A stretch of 64,000 nucleotides of DNA from Pseudomonas juntendi (GCF_009932375.1 NZ_BLJG01000038.1:1-64000); one strand, 5' to 3'. Counted from the first letter of the stretch, positions 17,147 to 24,785 are shown. The notes: a model not told the origin generated them from the letters alone. Program-made: numbers and translations.

Positions 17147-18052
17147 ATGACTAGCCCTAAACCAAATTTCGCCCGCTCGATTGCACTCGCTTCTGCCATA
17201 ACTAGCGCGGTTTTGTTAGCTGGCTGTAAAGATGAGAAAGATTTGTCAAGTGAGCCCGAAAAGACGGGTGAGGTAACCGCGACTAAAAGCGAAGAACCTA
17301 CGTTCGAGAGCTTGAACAACACATTAGTAGCAAAATTTGCTAACCCAGGTGAAGGCCAGCCAGAGGCATATCTAGATATCCTGTACCCCGCCACTGCTTT
17401 CCGTCTTTACAATAGCTATCGCACGTGGGACGAGCCTGGCCAGGATATCGCAGAATTCCTCAGAACCTCTGTACCAGCTGACGCCACGACTGCTGAAGTG
17501 TTCCAATTGGGGCGGGAATACGGTGACACTACAGATGAATTTAAAAAGCGCGATCTGAGCGAGAAAATTTCAGCGCAGACCAAAGTCGAAGCAGAAAAAA
17601 TCAATGGCAATCGGCTGGTTAAATTTCTTAGTGTGCCGACTAATCCAGTTTCCTTGGAACTGGGTAAATATAATTTCGATGAAAAAAGCTTCAAGATTGA
17701 TCATTGCTTGTTCTCAGATAAACTGAAGTACACGAAAGAAGAGGCGCGATTCGCTCAAAGTATGAAAGGAGCGGATCAAGAACGGTGCTATTTCAGAACC
17801 ACGAATACCGAACTACGAGTTGGATTTGTAGGCGGGTCTGATGTGCGTTTTAAAGTTGAAGATTCAGATCTGGCGAGAAGAATTGAAGGTGAACGCGGCA
17901 ATCTGAAAATCGAAGTGTTCGGATATGTTAACTCCGTTGAACGTGAGCGCGTCGGTGGAAATCTCGTGAAGGAACGGACGGTACTCATTGCACCCCAGAA
18001 GCTTGTGCTAATCGACTCACGCAATCAAGTTTTGTTCGAGACTAAGATTTAA
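17147..18052 (+). CDS. Predicted lipoprotein, unknown function
   Basis: The 301-residue protein begins with a lipoprotein signal peptide: basic start, hydrophobic stretch to about residue 24, and lipobox LLAGC with Cys at 27. The mature part is polar with many charged residues and no membrane segment; a family name is not recognised. AAAAGGA seven bases before ATG 17147 supports the start. It is the first of three same-strand genes (13- and 12-base gaps) whose products all appear to go to the envelope. The cassette lies between the restriction genes and the mobilization block and is probably one operon read from the 16943-17146 region. Confidence 0.7.
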   Translation: MTSPKPNFARSIALASAITSAVLLAGCKDEKDLSSEPEKTGEVTATKSEEPTFESLNNTLVAKFANPGEGQPEAYLDILYPATAFRLYNSYRTWDEPGQDIAEFLRTSVPADATTAEVFQLGREYGDTTDEFKKRDLSEKISAQTKVEAEKINGNRLVKFLSVPTNPVSLELGKYNFDEKSFKIDHCLFSDKLKYTKEEARFAQSMKGADQERCYFRTTNTELRVGFVGGSDVRFKVEDSDLARRIEGERGNLKIEVFGYVNSVERERVGGNLVKERTVLIAPQKLVLIDSRNQVLFETKI

Positions 18053-18065
18053 CCGGTGAATAGAA

Positions 18066-18527
18066 ATGGAAAAGCTTAAGAAGGGGCTAGTCAGGATTGC
18101 TGGTCAGGTGTCTAGCCTTCACGGTAGTGTGCACACCTCAGGCAATGTGAAAACTGGGGCATTTACCGGTAATGTCTCCGGTACGATTACGAGCAGCGAC
18201 CAGTTTACGTTCAGAGTGGGCACTACCCCCGCGATGTTTAAATACGAAGGCGGCGTTAGTATTCGAGAAGGCGATGAAATCGTAGTCGTGGGGCGTATGA
18301 GGAAAGGACAGCTAGAGACATACGCTTTAAAAAATCTCTCTACCGGGGCGACTTACGATCACTTTAACTCTTTCATATATTACAGTCTGTGGGTGCTCCT
18401 ACCGGTAAGTATCGGCCTCATCATTATGGTTTTCGGTATCTTATTAACGCCTGTTTGTATATTTCTTCTCAATCTTTACCATACGATGAAGTATTCAGCA
18501 CTTATGGTCGAGTCTTATAGTAGTTGA
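18066..18527 (+). CDS. Small membrane protein with N-terminal soluble domain
   Basis: This is a 153-residue protein. Residues 1-100 look like a beta-rich soluble domain rich in Gly/Thr/Val (GQVSSLHGSVHTSGNVKTG) with an OB-fold-like pattern ending GDEIVVVGRMRKGQLE. It is followed by a hydrophobic region at about 112-145 that could form one or two membrane helices (LWVLLPVSIGLIIMVFGI). No signal peptide is seen and no family is recognised. It is placed between a lipoprotein and a secreted protein gene, with short gaps suggesting one transcript. Confidence 0.65.
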   Translation: MEKLKKGLVRIAGQVSSLHGSVHTSGNVKTGAFTGNVSGTITSSDQFTFRVGTTPAMFKYEGGVSIREGDEIVVVGRMRKGQLETYALKNLSTGATYDHFNSFIYYSLWVLLPVSIGLIIMVFGILLTPVCIFLLNLYHTMKYSALMVESYSS

Positions 18528-18539
18528 TGGTGGGGAGCT

Positions 18540-19139
18540 ATGGGTAAGCAAAGTTTGAGTTGTCTCAAAATATCAGTCATTGCGTTGGGGATGATACCTG
18601 CAATGGCTAGTGCGGACTTTTGCGACGTACTTGCAAAAGGTGCTGCTGAAAGCTGTCGCGTTAATGTCCGAAGCATGGGGGCGACTATTCACGGGAACTG
18701 GTTGCGGTTGAAGCCTGAGATCGCCAGTCAGTCAAGTACAGGGACGAAGGGCCGCTTCGTCTCAGGCACAACACCTGCGATCGGTACGCTTGGTGTACCG
18801 CACCAAGGTAAGCTCAAGCTCACAATAGATTGCTTCGTCGGTAAGCGCTCTATGAGAATCGATGCTTTGCCTTACATGCTTGGCCTATCAAATGGTGCTA
18901 ACAAAACATTTGATATAACGTTCAAAATTGATAACAGACCACCGTTCTCCGAGACCTGGCCTCTCGACTGGCAGCATGCGGAGCTAAAAGCCCCTGCCGG
19001 CAGTCGGTTGGCAAATGAACTTCAGCGATCCGAAAAACTTGTTGTTACTACCCAGGGAATTGTTGGTCGTAATTCGTCGGTAGGCTATGTTTATAGCACT
19101 TCGGGATTCGATGAAATGAATGCCGGGCTCTGTAAGTGA
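18540..19139 (+). CDS. Predicted secreted protein, unknown function
   Basis: The 199-residue product has a clear Sec signal peptide (about residues 1-25, cut after AMASA). The mature region has four cysteines and a stretch LTIDCFVGKRSMRIDA followed by TFKIDNRPPFSETWPL. This loosely resembles TagO/VasI-type periplasmic proteins associated with type VI secretion, but no other type VI gene is present and I do not rely on it. A GGGGAG site lies just before ATG 18540. It is the last gene of the cassette, and a terminator follows within 6 bases. Confidence 0.65.
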   Translation: MGKQSLSCLKISVIALGMIPAMASADFCDVLAKGAAESCRVNVRSMGATIHGNWLRLKPEIASQSSTGTKGRFVSGTTPAIGTLGVPHQGKLKLTIDCFVGKRSMRIDALPYMLGLSNGANKTFDITFKIDNRPPFSETWPLDWQHAELKAPAGSRLANELQRSEKLVVTTQGIVGRNSSVGYVYSTSGFDEMNAGLCK

Positions 19140-19144
19140 AATTC

Positions 19145-19170
19145 ATGCCTCGTTAGTCGAGGCATTTTGT
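19145..19170 (+). terminator. Terminator after the envelope cassette
   Basis: An 8-bp stem ATGCCTCG / CGAGGCAT (19145-19152, 19158-19165) is followed by TTTTGT, directly after the stop of the secreted-protein gene. Confidence 0.8.
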
Positions 19171-19178
19171 TCGTCTAG

Positions 19179-19427
19179 CTAAGGTGAGAACGAATCCGTA
19201 GTAGTTGTGTTTTTGTGAATCGTTCTTCCGCTTGTCACACACTTACTATTTACGCCTATTTCTGTAAGGGTCAATTCCGGAAGTTCGTGCTCGGTGAGTA
19301 TGTTTTCTGTTAAGGCTTTAAACATTTCCATCAGCTTAGCTTGTAGTTCTAACTGTTTTTCTAGTATTTCATAAGACTCGCGAGCCAAATCTATTACATC
19401 TTGTTCAAGTGCTGTGCGTTGTTGCAT
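19179..19427 (-). CDS. Small helical protein after the relaxase gene
   Basis: The 82-residue protein is mostly one amphipathic or coiled-coil helix (about residues 5-45, ARESYEILEKQLELQAKLME) with a polar Thr/Ser-rich tail. It is read in the same direction as the mobilization genes and begins 34 bases after the relaxase stop; GGAGAG lies upstream of the ATG. No family is recognised. It may be a mobilization accessory protein by position only. Confidence 0.55.
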   Translation of the reverse strand: MQQRTALEQDVIDLARESYEILEKQLELQAKLMEMFKALTENILTEHELPELTLTEIGVNSKCVTSGRTIHKNTTTTDSFSP

Positions 19428-19461
19428 TAGTTTCTCTCCAGTTTATAATTTTGGTCATGAT

Positions 19462-20919
19462 TCATATGCTCAGATCGTCATTAGCTTTCCGTTGATTCCG
19501 TAAAGCGTCTTGCTTCGCTCTCGTGGCAGATCGTTGTGCTGATTCGACAGCTTCGTGACGTTTAGCCGTCAAGATTCGATCGCTCTCAGCGTCCCCTGTA
19601 TCCGCACCTGCAATACCCCCTGCGACATCACTGATGGCGAGCCCAGCCGTGCCGACGCTCGCTAGGGGAGCACTACGTGGAGTTCCATAAGGAGACTTCA
19701 CAGTTGGGCTTGTAACTCTTGTATGTGCTGATTGAGCAATTTTAGTTCCAGCTTCAAGGACTCGACTTGCTGTAGTAGCTGATTGTTGAGTGTTGTAGAT
19801 AACTCGCTCTGCTCGTGCAATAACTGAATTAGCTTCTTTTCCAAAACCGTCACTTTTAATTACCTCATTGTTATTAGTAGTAGGTGGGTTGCTAAGCTTA
19901 TTAGCGAAATTGCTAGAGCGATTTTCATGGATTGTGATGATATCGCCGCGTTTTGTGCTGTTGAATTTTTGTGTTTCCGAATAGCTTTTTCCAGATCTAA
20001 CAACGCCAAGTGTTTTTTTGAAACGCTTTTCGATAAAGTTTTGACGCTCTCGTACTGCTTGCTTATATCGTTCAGCAACTGCTGGTTTTGCGAGATAAGC
20101 TGCTCGTTCTGCACTCTTTGTTTTTGTGTCTGTAAGCTCAGCTGAATTAGTGAATTGTCTGTCATAAATTTCTCCCTTCAGTCTTATAGATTTATCCTCC
20201 CCCGGCGGCTTCATCGATACGTAGTTATCGCCAATTCGAGTTATTTCAAATCCCGCTCTTCTTGCTAAATGAATCAATTGGTCCCGGTTGTCAATTGCAC
20301 CCTCTATAACGGCTTCTTTAAAGAAGTTATTAAGCGTGTCACGTGTCGCTTTTTTATCAGATGTTTCCCAATGAAGTTCTTTCGTCGCTCTAGCACGCAA
20401 GGGGTCTCGCGGATCGTCCAGGCCGTACTTCACATTGATGAGGTCGACCAGGGCGTCCATTTGGCGAAATTTTCCTTCGCCGGGAGGCGCAGGATTCCAT
20501 GCCCTATCCACTTCATAGTTGTGCCTCGGCAGCACGTAATGCAGCTCAAGCCGATCCAAATGACTCTGCTTCACGATTAAGATATGCTGGTGTTCTGGTG
20601 CAATCCCGGCAAACAACATTTCTTTAAGCCGACCATTAATGTCCGCAATCGCTTCACTTAGTCCAGATAGCTTGAGCTTTTCAGTGTCAGCATGGGTGAA
20701 CGACAGCACGCCAGATGTGTATTTATGCTTGTGGTCGAGCGCATCGATCATCTGTACCATCAACGCTGGATCACCCTCGATGACTTCCGGCAGCGGATCG
20801 CGAGGCAGCCATATGCCTTCTTCTTTGTCACGATACTGGTCGTCAATGAAGTAATCGACAGGCCCGCTACCGCCGCCTCCACCGCTGCCTGAGTGCCTAC
20901 TAAAGCCGTGCATGGCCAT
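19462..20919 (-). CDS. Relaxase / mobilization nuclease
   Basis: This 485-residue protein is read as a mobilization relaxase. The N-terminal region has the Gly-rich HGFSRHSGSGGGGG lead and candidate nicking tyrosines (Tyr 23 and 29). Further on there is a His/Glu/His cluster in SHLDRLELHYVLPRHN (His 120, Glu 125, His 127, Asn 134) that resembles the metal-binding motif of MOBP/ColE1-MbeA-like relaxases, though the exact spacing differs from the ColE1 H-E-N form. The C-terminal half is low-complexity and charged. Its start overlaps the MobC-like stop by one base, and a second gene is nested in its 3' half. It would nick the nearby oriT and pilot DNA when a helper conjugation system is present. 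Confidence 0.82.
   Translation of the reverse strand: MAMHGFSRHSGSGGGGGSGPVDYFIDDQYRDKEEGIWLPRDPLPEVIEGDPALMVQMIDALDHKHKYTSGVLSFTHADTEKLKLSGLSEAIADINGRLKEMLFAGIAPEHQHILIVKQSHLDRLELHYVLPRHNYEVDRAWNPAPPGEGKFRQMDALVDLINVKYGLDDPRDPLRARATKELHWETSDKKATRDTLNNFFKEAVIEGAIDNRDQLIHLARRAGFEITRIGDNYVSMKPPGEDKSIRLKGEIYDRQFTNSAELTDTKTKSAERAAYLAKPAVAERYKQAVRERQNFIEKRFKKTLGVVRSGKSYSETQKFNSTKRGDIITIHENRSSNFANKLSNPPTTNNNEVIKSDGFGKEANSVIARAERVIYNTQQSATTASRVLEAGTKIAQSAHTRVTSPTVKSPYGTPRSAPLASVGTAGLAISDVAGGIAGADTGDAESDRILTAKRHEAVESAQRSATRAKQDALRNQRKANDDLSI
19860..20165 (-). CDS. MbeD-like gene nested out of frame inside the relaxase gene
   Basis: These 101 codons lie on the same strand as the relaxase but in another frame, over relaxase codons of about 252-353. 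Three things argue that it is real: a strong ribosome site (AAGGGAG seven bases before the ATG), a coherent long coiled coil (about residues 8-62, LISQNQQLLNDISKQYES), and a single C-terminal membrane helix (about 80-100, IALAISLISLATHLLLI). ColE1-type plasmids are known to carry small mob genes (mbeB, mbeD) overlapping mbeA in another frame, with products of similar build. The homology to MbeD is inferred from architecture and position. Confidence 0.7.
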   Translation of the reverse strand: MTDNSLIQLSLQTQKQRVQNEQLISQNQQLLNDISKQYESVKTLSKSVSKKHLALLDLEKAIRKHKNSTAQNAAISSQSMKIALAISLISLATHLLLITMR

Positions 20920-21293
20920 CAGTCTTCTCCCAGCGTTTCGGCTTTCAGCTCGGCAACAGAGCGCTCGATGTCGATCAAGGCGGTGAGAATTTTGACGCTG
21001 TCGCTGTTGGCTTTGAATGTGTTGCAGTGCTTCGCAATCATGTTCAGCTGTGCGCCGAATTTGTTGTAAGCAGCCGTCAATGCCAGCAGCTCTTTCGAGT
21101 TTTTCGGCGCATCTATACGCCGAACGGTTATCGTTGAATTCCTCGCAGATTGCAGTAGCAATTGTGACAACGACATAAAATTGTCAGCCGCTTTTTTCTC
21201 AAGTTCGGACTTAAGTGCTTTCCTCAACTTTACGTGTATGCGTGTAGTTGACAGTGGTTTGTTAGCACTCGGTGCGTTTTCTTGTTCGCTCAT
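20919..21293 (-). CDS. MobC-like mobilization accessory protein
   Basis: The 124-residue protein starts at ATG 21293; an open extension to 21377 runs through the palindromic oriT-like DNA and is unlikely. It has a ribbon-helix-helix-like N-terminal part (TTRIHVKLRKALKSELEKKA) and the MobC-type stretch AYNKFGAQLNMIAKHCN. MobC proteins bind near oriT and help the relaxase open the nic site. The gene lies directly downstream of the candidate oriT and overlaps the relaxase start by one base, as in ColE1-like mob operons. Confidence 0.8.
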   Translation of the reverse strand: MSEQENAPSANKPLSTTRIHVKLRKALKSELEKKAADNFMSLSQLLLQSARNSTITVRRIDAPKNSKELLALTAAYNKFGAQLNMIAKHCNTFKANSDSVKILTALIDIERSVAELKAETLGED

Positions 21294-21326
21294 ATAATAC
21301 CCATTCTTATTGTTTTTATGGTCTGG

Positions 21327-21420
21327 GGTGTGGGGGAACCCCACGGTGTGCAGGGTTCTAGGGTGAAACCCTAGCAAGGATCAGGGTGTACGAAGTACAC
21401 ACCCTGAGTAGCCTTGTTCT
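21327..21420. other. Candidate oriT with clustered inverted repeats
   Basis: Three close inverted repeats are seen: GTGGGG/CCCCAC (21330-21335, 21339-21344), CTAGGGT/ACCCTAG (21358-21364, 21368-21374), and an imperfect CAGGGTGTAC / GTACACACCCTG (21382-21391, 21395-21406). All lie immediately upstream of the MobC-like and relaxase genes, the usual place for oriT. The nic site is not identified. Confidence 0.55.
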
Positions 21421-21581
21421 TAGTTGGTTTCGTTACGCAGTTTTTTATTGGCACGATACCGTCGCGCCCTTTGAGCGGCAGACATGGGCTGCTCGAATAG
21501 AGGTTTACGTCCACGTTTCTGTATTGGATATACAGCGTCAAACATGTCGGGAGTCGTATGGTCTTTTAGATCTTTAGCCAT
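21420..21581 (-). CDS. 53-residue basic protein upstream of oriT
   Basis: ATG at 21581 with AAGGA seven bases upstream opens a 53-codon frame ending in TAA at 21420. The product is basic, with a C-terminal helix AAQRARRYRANKKLRN and a GRKPLF motif before it, resembling small DNA-binding regulators found on plasmids and islands. It points toward the mob genes, across the candidate oriT. A regulatory role in mobilization or replication is inference. Confidence 0.6.
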   Translation of the reverse strand: MAKDLKDHTTPDMFDAVYPIQKRGRKPLFEQPMSAAQRARRYRANKKLRNETN

Positions 21582-21651
21582 TGCAGTGTCCTTTATTATT
21601 GTTATTTTGTTTATTATATCACGTATTTTGTTATTTTAATTTCGCGTAAAA

Positions 21652-21670
21652 GTTTGTGTTATTGACATAG
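21652..21670 (+). repeat. 19-base direct repeat, copy 1
   Basis: GTTTGTGTTATTGACATAG here matches the copy at 22514-22532 at 18 of 19 positions. It lies upstream of the gene at 21766 and contains TTGACA, so it may be part of a promoter or an operator. Confidence 0.55.
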
Positions 21671-21765
21671 AAGTTGTCGATTGGTTGTTCTTGAGTCTAT
21701 AGTTATTATTTATTTTTAGATTTGCAATCTCTCAGTTATGGTAGGCGCAGTCAAGTGGAGGGCGT

Positions 21766-22401
21766 ATGCGTTATAAGGTGCCGGGAATAGCCATAAAACT
21801 AACTGGTGACCACCGTGTCTGTATATATTCAGTTGCGGAAGAGTTGTTCTTGCTGGCAGGGAATTTGCTCTGCCTAAAAAAATATTGCGCTACCTTAATG
21901 CAGGATTCGGTAAAGTTTGAGCAATGGCCTGGCGGGCTTAAAACAGAAGTCGCGATCTTTTCATGTCAGATTCGAGCGTTAGAAGAGATTTACGCCAGAA
22001 GACTGCGTGAATTGCGTCTTGTAGACCAACCGGGCTCGAATGTTGTTTCGCTCAAACCACGCAGCGCAGTCAGCGTCGTTCCGTGCCCACTATCATTAGC
22101 ACAGCGACGGCAGAAGGCCTTCAAGACCAGGGAGGAGATTTATGTGTTCGTGCTCGGTATGTGCGGCGTAGGCCTCCATCGCTACTGTGAGGCACGTACG
22201 GTTGATTTGGACGCTGTCTTCAAGCCCATTGAGGATTGGTGGCGGCAAGTGGTGGTTGCTCAGGAACTCTGTACCCGTCTCCTAGCGCACGTCTCGGCAG
22301 GTCCTGGACGGCTGTGGCCAGGTGATTGGGTGTCAGGTCTGGAGGGGCTTAATCGTGAGCTTACACGGGCTGTGTGGCGATACCGGAGCAAGCGGGCTTG
22401 A
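21766..22401 (+). CDS. Unrecognised island protein
   Basis: The 211-residue protein has no family I recognise. It is soluble, contains eight cysteines and Trp-rich stretches (DWWRQVVVAQELC, DWVSGLEGLNRELTRAVWRYRSKRA), and is strongly basic at its end. It is the only sizeable plus-strand gene between the mob block and the replication initiator, flanked on both sides by the 19-base repeats. The start at ATG 21766 is preceded by GGAGGGC. A replication, regulation or stability role would fit the location, but nothing in the sequence fixes it. Confidence 0.55.
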   Translation: MRYKVPGIAIKLTGDHRVCIYSVAEELFLLAGNLLCLKKYCATLMQDSVKFEQWPGGLKTEVAIFSCQIRALEEIYARRLRELRLVDQPGSNVVSLKPRSAVSVVPCPLSLAQRRQKAFKTREEIYVFVLGMCGVGLHRYCEARTVDLDAVFKPIEDWWRQVVVAQELCTRLLAHVSAGPGRLWPGDWVSGLEGLNRELTRAVWRYRSKRA

Positions 22402-22513
22402 ATGAAGCGGAGCAGGTCAAGGCAGGGCAGCCGCTGTTGGCTGCCTTGTCTTGCCCTGCTGATCGGGGGAAAGGGGGGAACCCCCGGCAAGGGGTCAATA
22501 GGGCTGGTCAATT

Positions 22514-22532
22514 GTTTGTGTGATTGACATAG
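22514..22532 (+). repeat. 19-base direct repeat, copy 2
   Basis: GTTTGTGTGATTGACATAG differs by one base from the copy at 21652-21670. It lies about 90 bases before the structured element at 22624-22783. Confidence 0.55.
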
Positions 22533-22574
22533 GTATTGACTATCAAATTCAGGTTTTTCGATCCAGATATACAA

Positions 22575-22604
22575 TTGGTGGTTATGAAAATGGTTCGCTA
22601 ATAT
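22575..22604 (+). promoter_or_regulatory. Possible promoter before the structured element
   Basis: TTGGTG (22575-22580) and TAATAT (22599-22604) are separated by 18 bases. A transcript from here would begin near 22611, cross the multi-hairpin element and end at the terminator near 22817. Confidence 0.35.
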
Positions 22605-22623
22605 GAAGTCATCTAAAGTAGCG

Positions 22624-22783
22624 AGGCATATTAAGAAAGTGATTGGCCACTAGATCAATTGATCTAAACCTACTGCTGAGTAAGCAGCTTAGAAAACCAA
22701 TAGTGAATCTATTAATGAGATGTAAATCTGATCATTAAGCGATCGCTTGAGTGAGCCAATCACTTTCTTAATTTTCCTTGCCT
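22624..22783 (+). ncRNA. Multi-hairpin structured element (candidate ncRNA or replication origin)
   Basis: An 18-bp perfect long-range stem (22630-22647 with 22755-22772) is extended by AGGCA/TGCCT at its base. It encloses five successive small hairpins or palindromes: GATCAATTGATC (22653-22664), CTGCT/AGCAG (22673-22687), AATAG/CTATT (22699-22713), AGAT/ATCT (22718-22729) and AAGCGATCGCTT (22737-22748). No reading frame fits. The element is between an unknown gene and the 3' end of the HUH replication initiator. It could be a structured RNA of about 200 bases, since a terminator follows, or a folded single-strand/lagging-strand origin of rolling-circle replication. Neither is proven. Confidence 0.55.
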
Positions 22784-22788
22784 GTTAA

Positions 22789-22817
22789 GCGCAAATCTTC
22801 AAAGATTGCGCTTTTTG
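22789..22817 (+). terminator. Terminator-like hairpin after the structured element
   Basis: AGCGCAA-ATCTT pairs with AAGAT-TGCGCT (one bulge) and is followed by TTTTTG on the plus strand. It would end a plus-strand transcript across the 22624-22783 element. Confidence 0.65.
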
Positions 22818-22869
22818 TGCATGTTTCTCTGATGAACTTAGACACGTCTATCTTGAGCCGCTGTCTAAA

Positions 22870-22910
22870 CCGCCCGCTCCGCTGGGCGAATTCGCCAGCG
22901 TAGCAGGCGG
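22870..22910. repeat. Palindrome beyond the rep stop codon
   Basis: Nested pairing CCGC...GCGG around CGCTGG-GCGAATTCG-CCAGCG forms a long hairpin 30 bases beyond the 3' end of the rep gene. It lacks a T-run. It could be a Rep target, a weak terminator or an RNA 3' stabiliser. Confidence 0.5.
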
Positions 22911-22939
22911 TCGAAAGTCAATGGAGCTGACAGTGTTTG

Positions 22940-24763
22940 TCAGGTTGTCAATAATTCGATGATCTCATTCGCACTTAGGGATGGCCCCGCTTCGGTTTTT
23001 GTCTGAATGTCAGTGTATTTGACAAAGAATCGCTTTGGCTGCTGATGTTTGATGAGGTCTATCAGTTCCGACGCGGTCGGTCTTGGATCACTATAAATAA
23101 CTGTAACTGGCTCTTTAAAAATTTCATCCCATGAGGTATCGAAGTCTGACACCTTATTTGTGATAAACGTATCGCGTTCAACCTTGTCAAGCTCTTCATC
23201 AGTTGCCCAGTACTGAACCTCTTCCAGCAAATCCTCAAGGTTTCGGCTGATTTCGTATTCCGGAAGATAGTAAGCGAATCCACAATTGAATAGGATGCCG
23301 GTTATTCGTGACGACGGTTCGCCAAAACGGTTTAAGTATGGCTCTTTGATCAGCTCAAATGAATCAGAAAATTTGGTGATGAGGTTTTTGAACCCTATCA
23401 GATTTCTGTCGTTCTTATCCTTTTTGCCGTTATTGTACATTCTGCATGCTAAAAGCGACTGGCGTACTGAATCACTAGCGAACTCGTCAACATTTTCTTC
23501 GATTTTGTTAATGATGCGATATTTGGTTAGGGTATTGCTGATGCCGAAACATTGAAATTGCCTAATTCGCTGCGCCCGTAGAGCTGCGGTGACTCGATCA
23601 ATATGTTTTAAAGTTGACTGATCATTATCTAGTCGTTTTTCGTCTTCTTCATTAGGTGCTAATCGGGCATCCTCAAATTTTGAGCTGTTAACTGTTTTGG
23701 CGACGTATTTGAAAAGATAGCTACTTGCTTCGCCGCGTGCCCGATCCACTTTCTCGTAGTCCCACTGTCTTCGCGCAGGAAAGTATTCATTTGCCAAACT
23801 CTGAAATTGAGCAAAGCGTTCAGGCGTGGTGAAGAATAATAAATGCCAATGGGCGCAGCCGTCTTTATGCGCTTCTACAAAGCGCATGCCGAAAAAAGTG
23901 TCAACAGATAACGGGCATTTTAGTTTGGCAAGACGCGCTCTGATTCTTTTCCAGCGGTCTTGAATGTACTCGTGCCCACTCCGCAACCGCTCTTGATCGT
24001 AGCTGCGCTTGCCTAGAGCCGGGTTCGGGTGATAATTTCCGGGCGCTGTAAACGTCACAAAATACCCTTCAAAACCTGCATCATCAGCAACCGATTGCAG
24101 GTTCTTTGAGATATGGAACAATTGATTGAACCGTCGTTGCTCTTGATCTTTAGCGATATCCGCGAGGGTGATGATTTGGCCTGAACCGACCCTGGAAACA
24201 TAGACGCCTTCTAGCGTTTTCAGGCTGATTGCTTCCTGAGTTTTTCTAAACGTAAGCGTTTGATCTGAGCAGTAGGGCTGATCAGTCTTTCCGCCTACCT
24301 TACGCCTATTGGCTTCAGTATTGATTCGCTCCTCATTAGCAATCTTAACCAGTTGCTTTTTAATCGAGCGGTAATCGCATGCCCTTGCCAAAGATTGCTC
24401 TATAGGTAGCTCGAAACTGATGGGTATCCACTTCTCGCTCTCTTCAAGAATGGCCATACTCTCGATGACCTCACGTTGATATGCACCGAGTTCTTCAGTG
24501 TTGATATACTCCATCATTTCGAGTACGTTAAGCCGCCTCAATGATAACGAGTGGATGTGGGTCAGATCCTTTGCTATCCCAGAAATTTGTTCTGGTGTTG
24601 CGTGTTTCAAGTACACAGCGCGATTGAGAACCACGGGTGGTGGGATTTTTCCCGCAGAAAGCAGTTCAAGCTCGTTATCATCAAAGTATGAAAGAGCTTT
24701 CAGGAAGTGTTTGAACTCTGGACTGAGAGTTTTGTGGTAAGTAGTTAGAGTGTTTTTATTCAT
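22940..24763 (-). CDS. HUH replication initiator, phage P2 gpA-like
   Basis: The protein has 607 residues from ATG 24763; an extension to TTG 24826 would start upstream of the apparent promoter. It has the HUH endonuclease motif AHWHLL (His 305 and 307) after the strand FFGMRFVEAH, and two tyrosines spaced as in P2 A-type initiators (SSYLFKYVAK, Tyr 349 and 353). Upstream lies YFVTFTAPGNYHPN, typical of the phage GPA family. Such proteins nick a plus origin and start rolling-circle replication. In an island this would allow copying after excision. The gene is followed by the structured 22.4-22.9 kb region and preceded by the integrase. Confidence 0.85.
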   Translation of the reverse strand: MNKNTLTTYHKTLSPEFKHFLKALSYFDDNELELLSAGKIPPPVVLNRAVYLKHATPEQISGIAKDLTHIHSLSLRRLNVLEMMEYINTEELGAYQREVIESMAILEESEKWIPISFELPIEQSLARACDYRSIKKQLVKIANEERINTEANRRKVGGKTDQPYCSDQTLTFRKTQEAISLKTLEGVYVSRVGSGQIITLADIAKDQEQRRFNQLFHISKNLQSVADDAGFEGYFVTFTAPGNYHPNPALGKRSYDQERLRSGHEYIQDRWKRIRARLAKLKCPLSVDTFFGMRFVEAHKDGCAHWHLLFFTTPERFAQFQSLANEYFPARRQWDYEKVDRARGEASSYLFKYVAKTVNSSKFEDARLAPNEEDEKRLDNDQSTLKHIDRVTAALRAQRIRQFQCFGISNTLTKYRIINKIEENVDEFASDSVRQSLLACRMYNNGKKDKNDRNLIGFKNLITKFSDSFELIKEPYLNRFGEPSSRITGILFNCGFAYYLPEYEISRNLEDLLEEVQYWATDEELDKVERDTFITNKVSDFDTSWDEIFKEPVTVIYSDPRPTASELIDLIKHQQPKRFFVKYTDIQTKTEAGPSLSANEIIELLTT

Positions 24764-24785
24764 GGCGTTTATTTTTGTTATTATT

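Noticed and set aside
18540..19139. Type VI secretion component (TagO/VasI-like)
   Set aside because: Only a weak local resemblance, and no other type VI gene is in the window.
21386..21577. Plus-strand 63-codon frame opposite the 53-residue gene
   Set aside because: The minus-strand frame has a good ribosome site and coherent basic helix; this one has neither.
22624..22783. Reading the multi-hairpin element as a CRISPR array, retron or attC site
   Set aside because: The hairpins differ in sequence and spacing, no cas gene, reverse transcriptase or integron integrase is nearby, and no attC consensus ends are seen.
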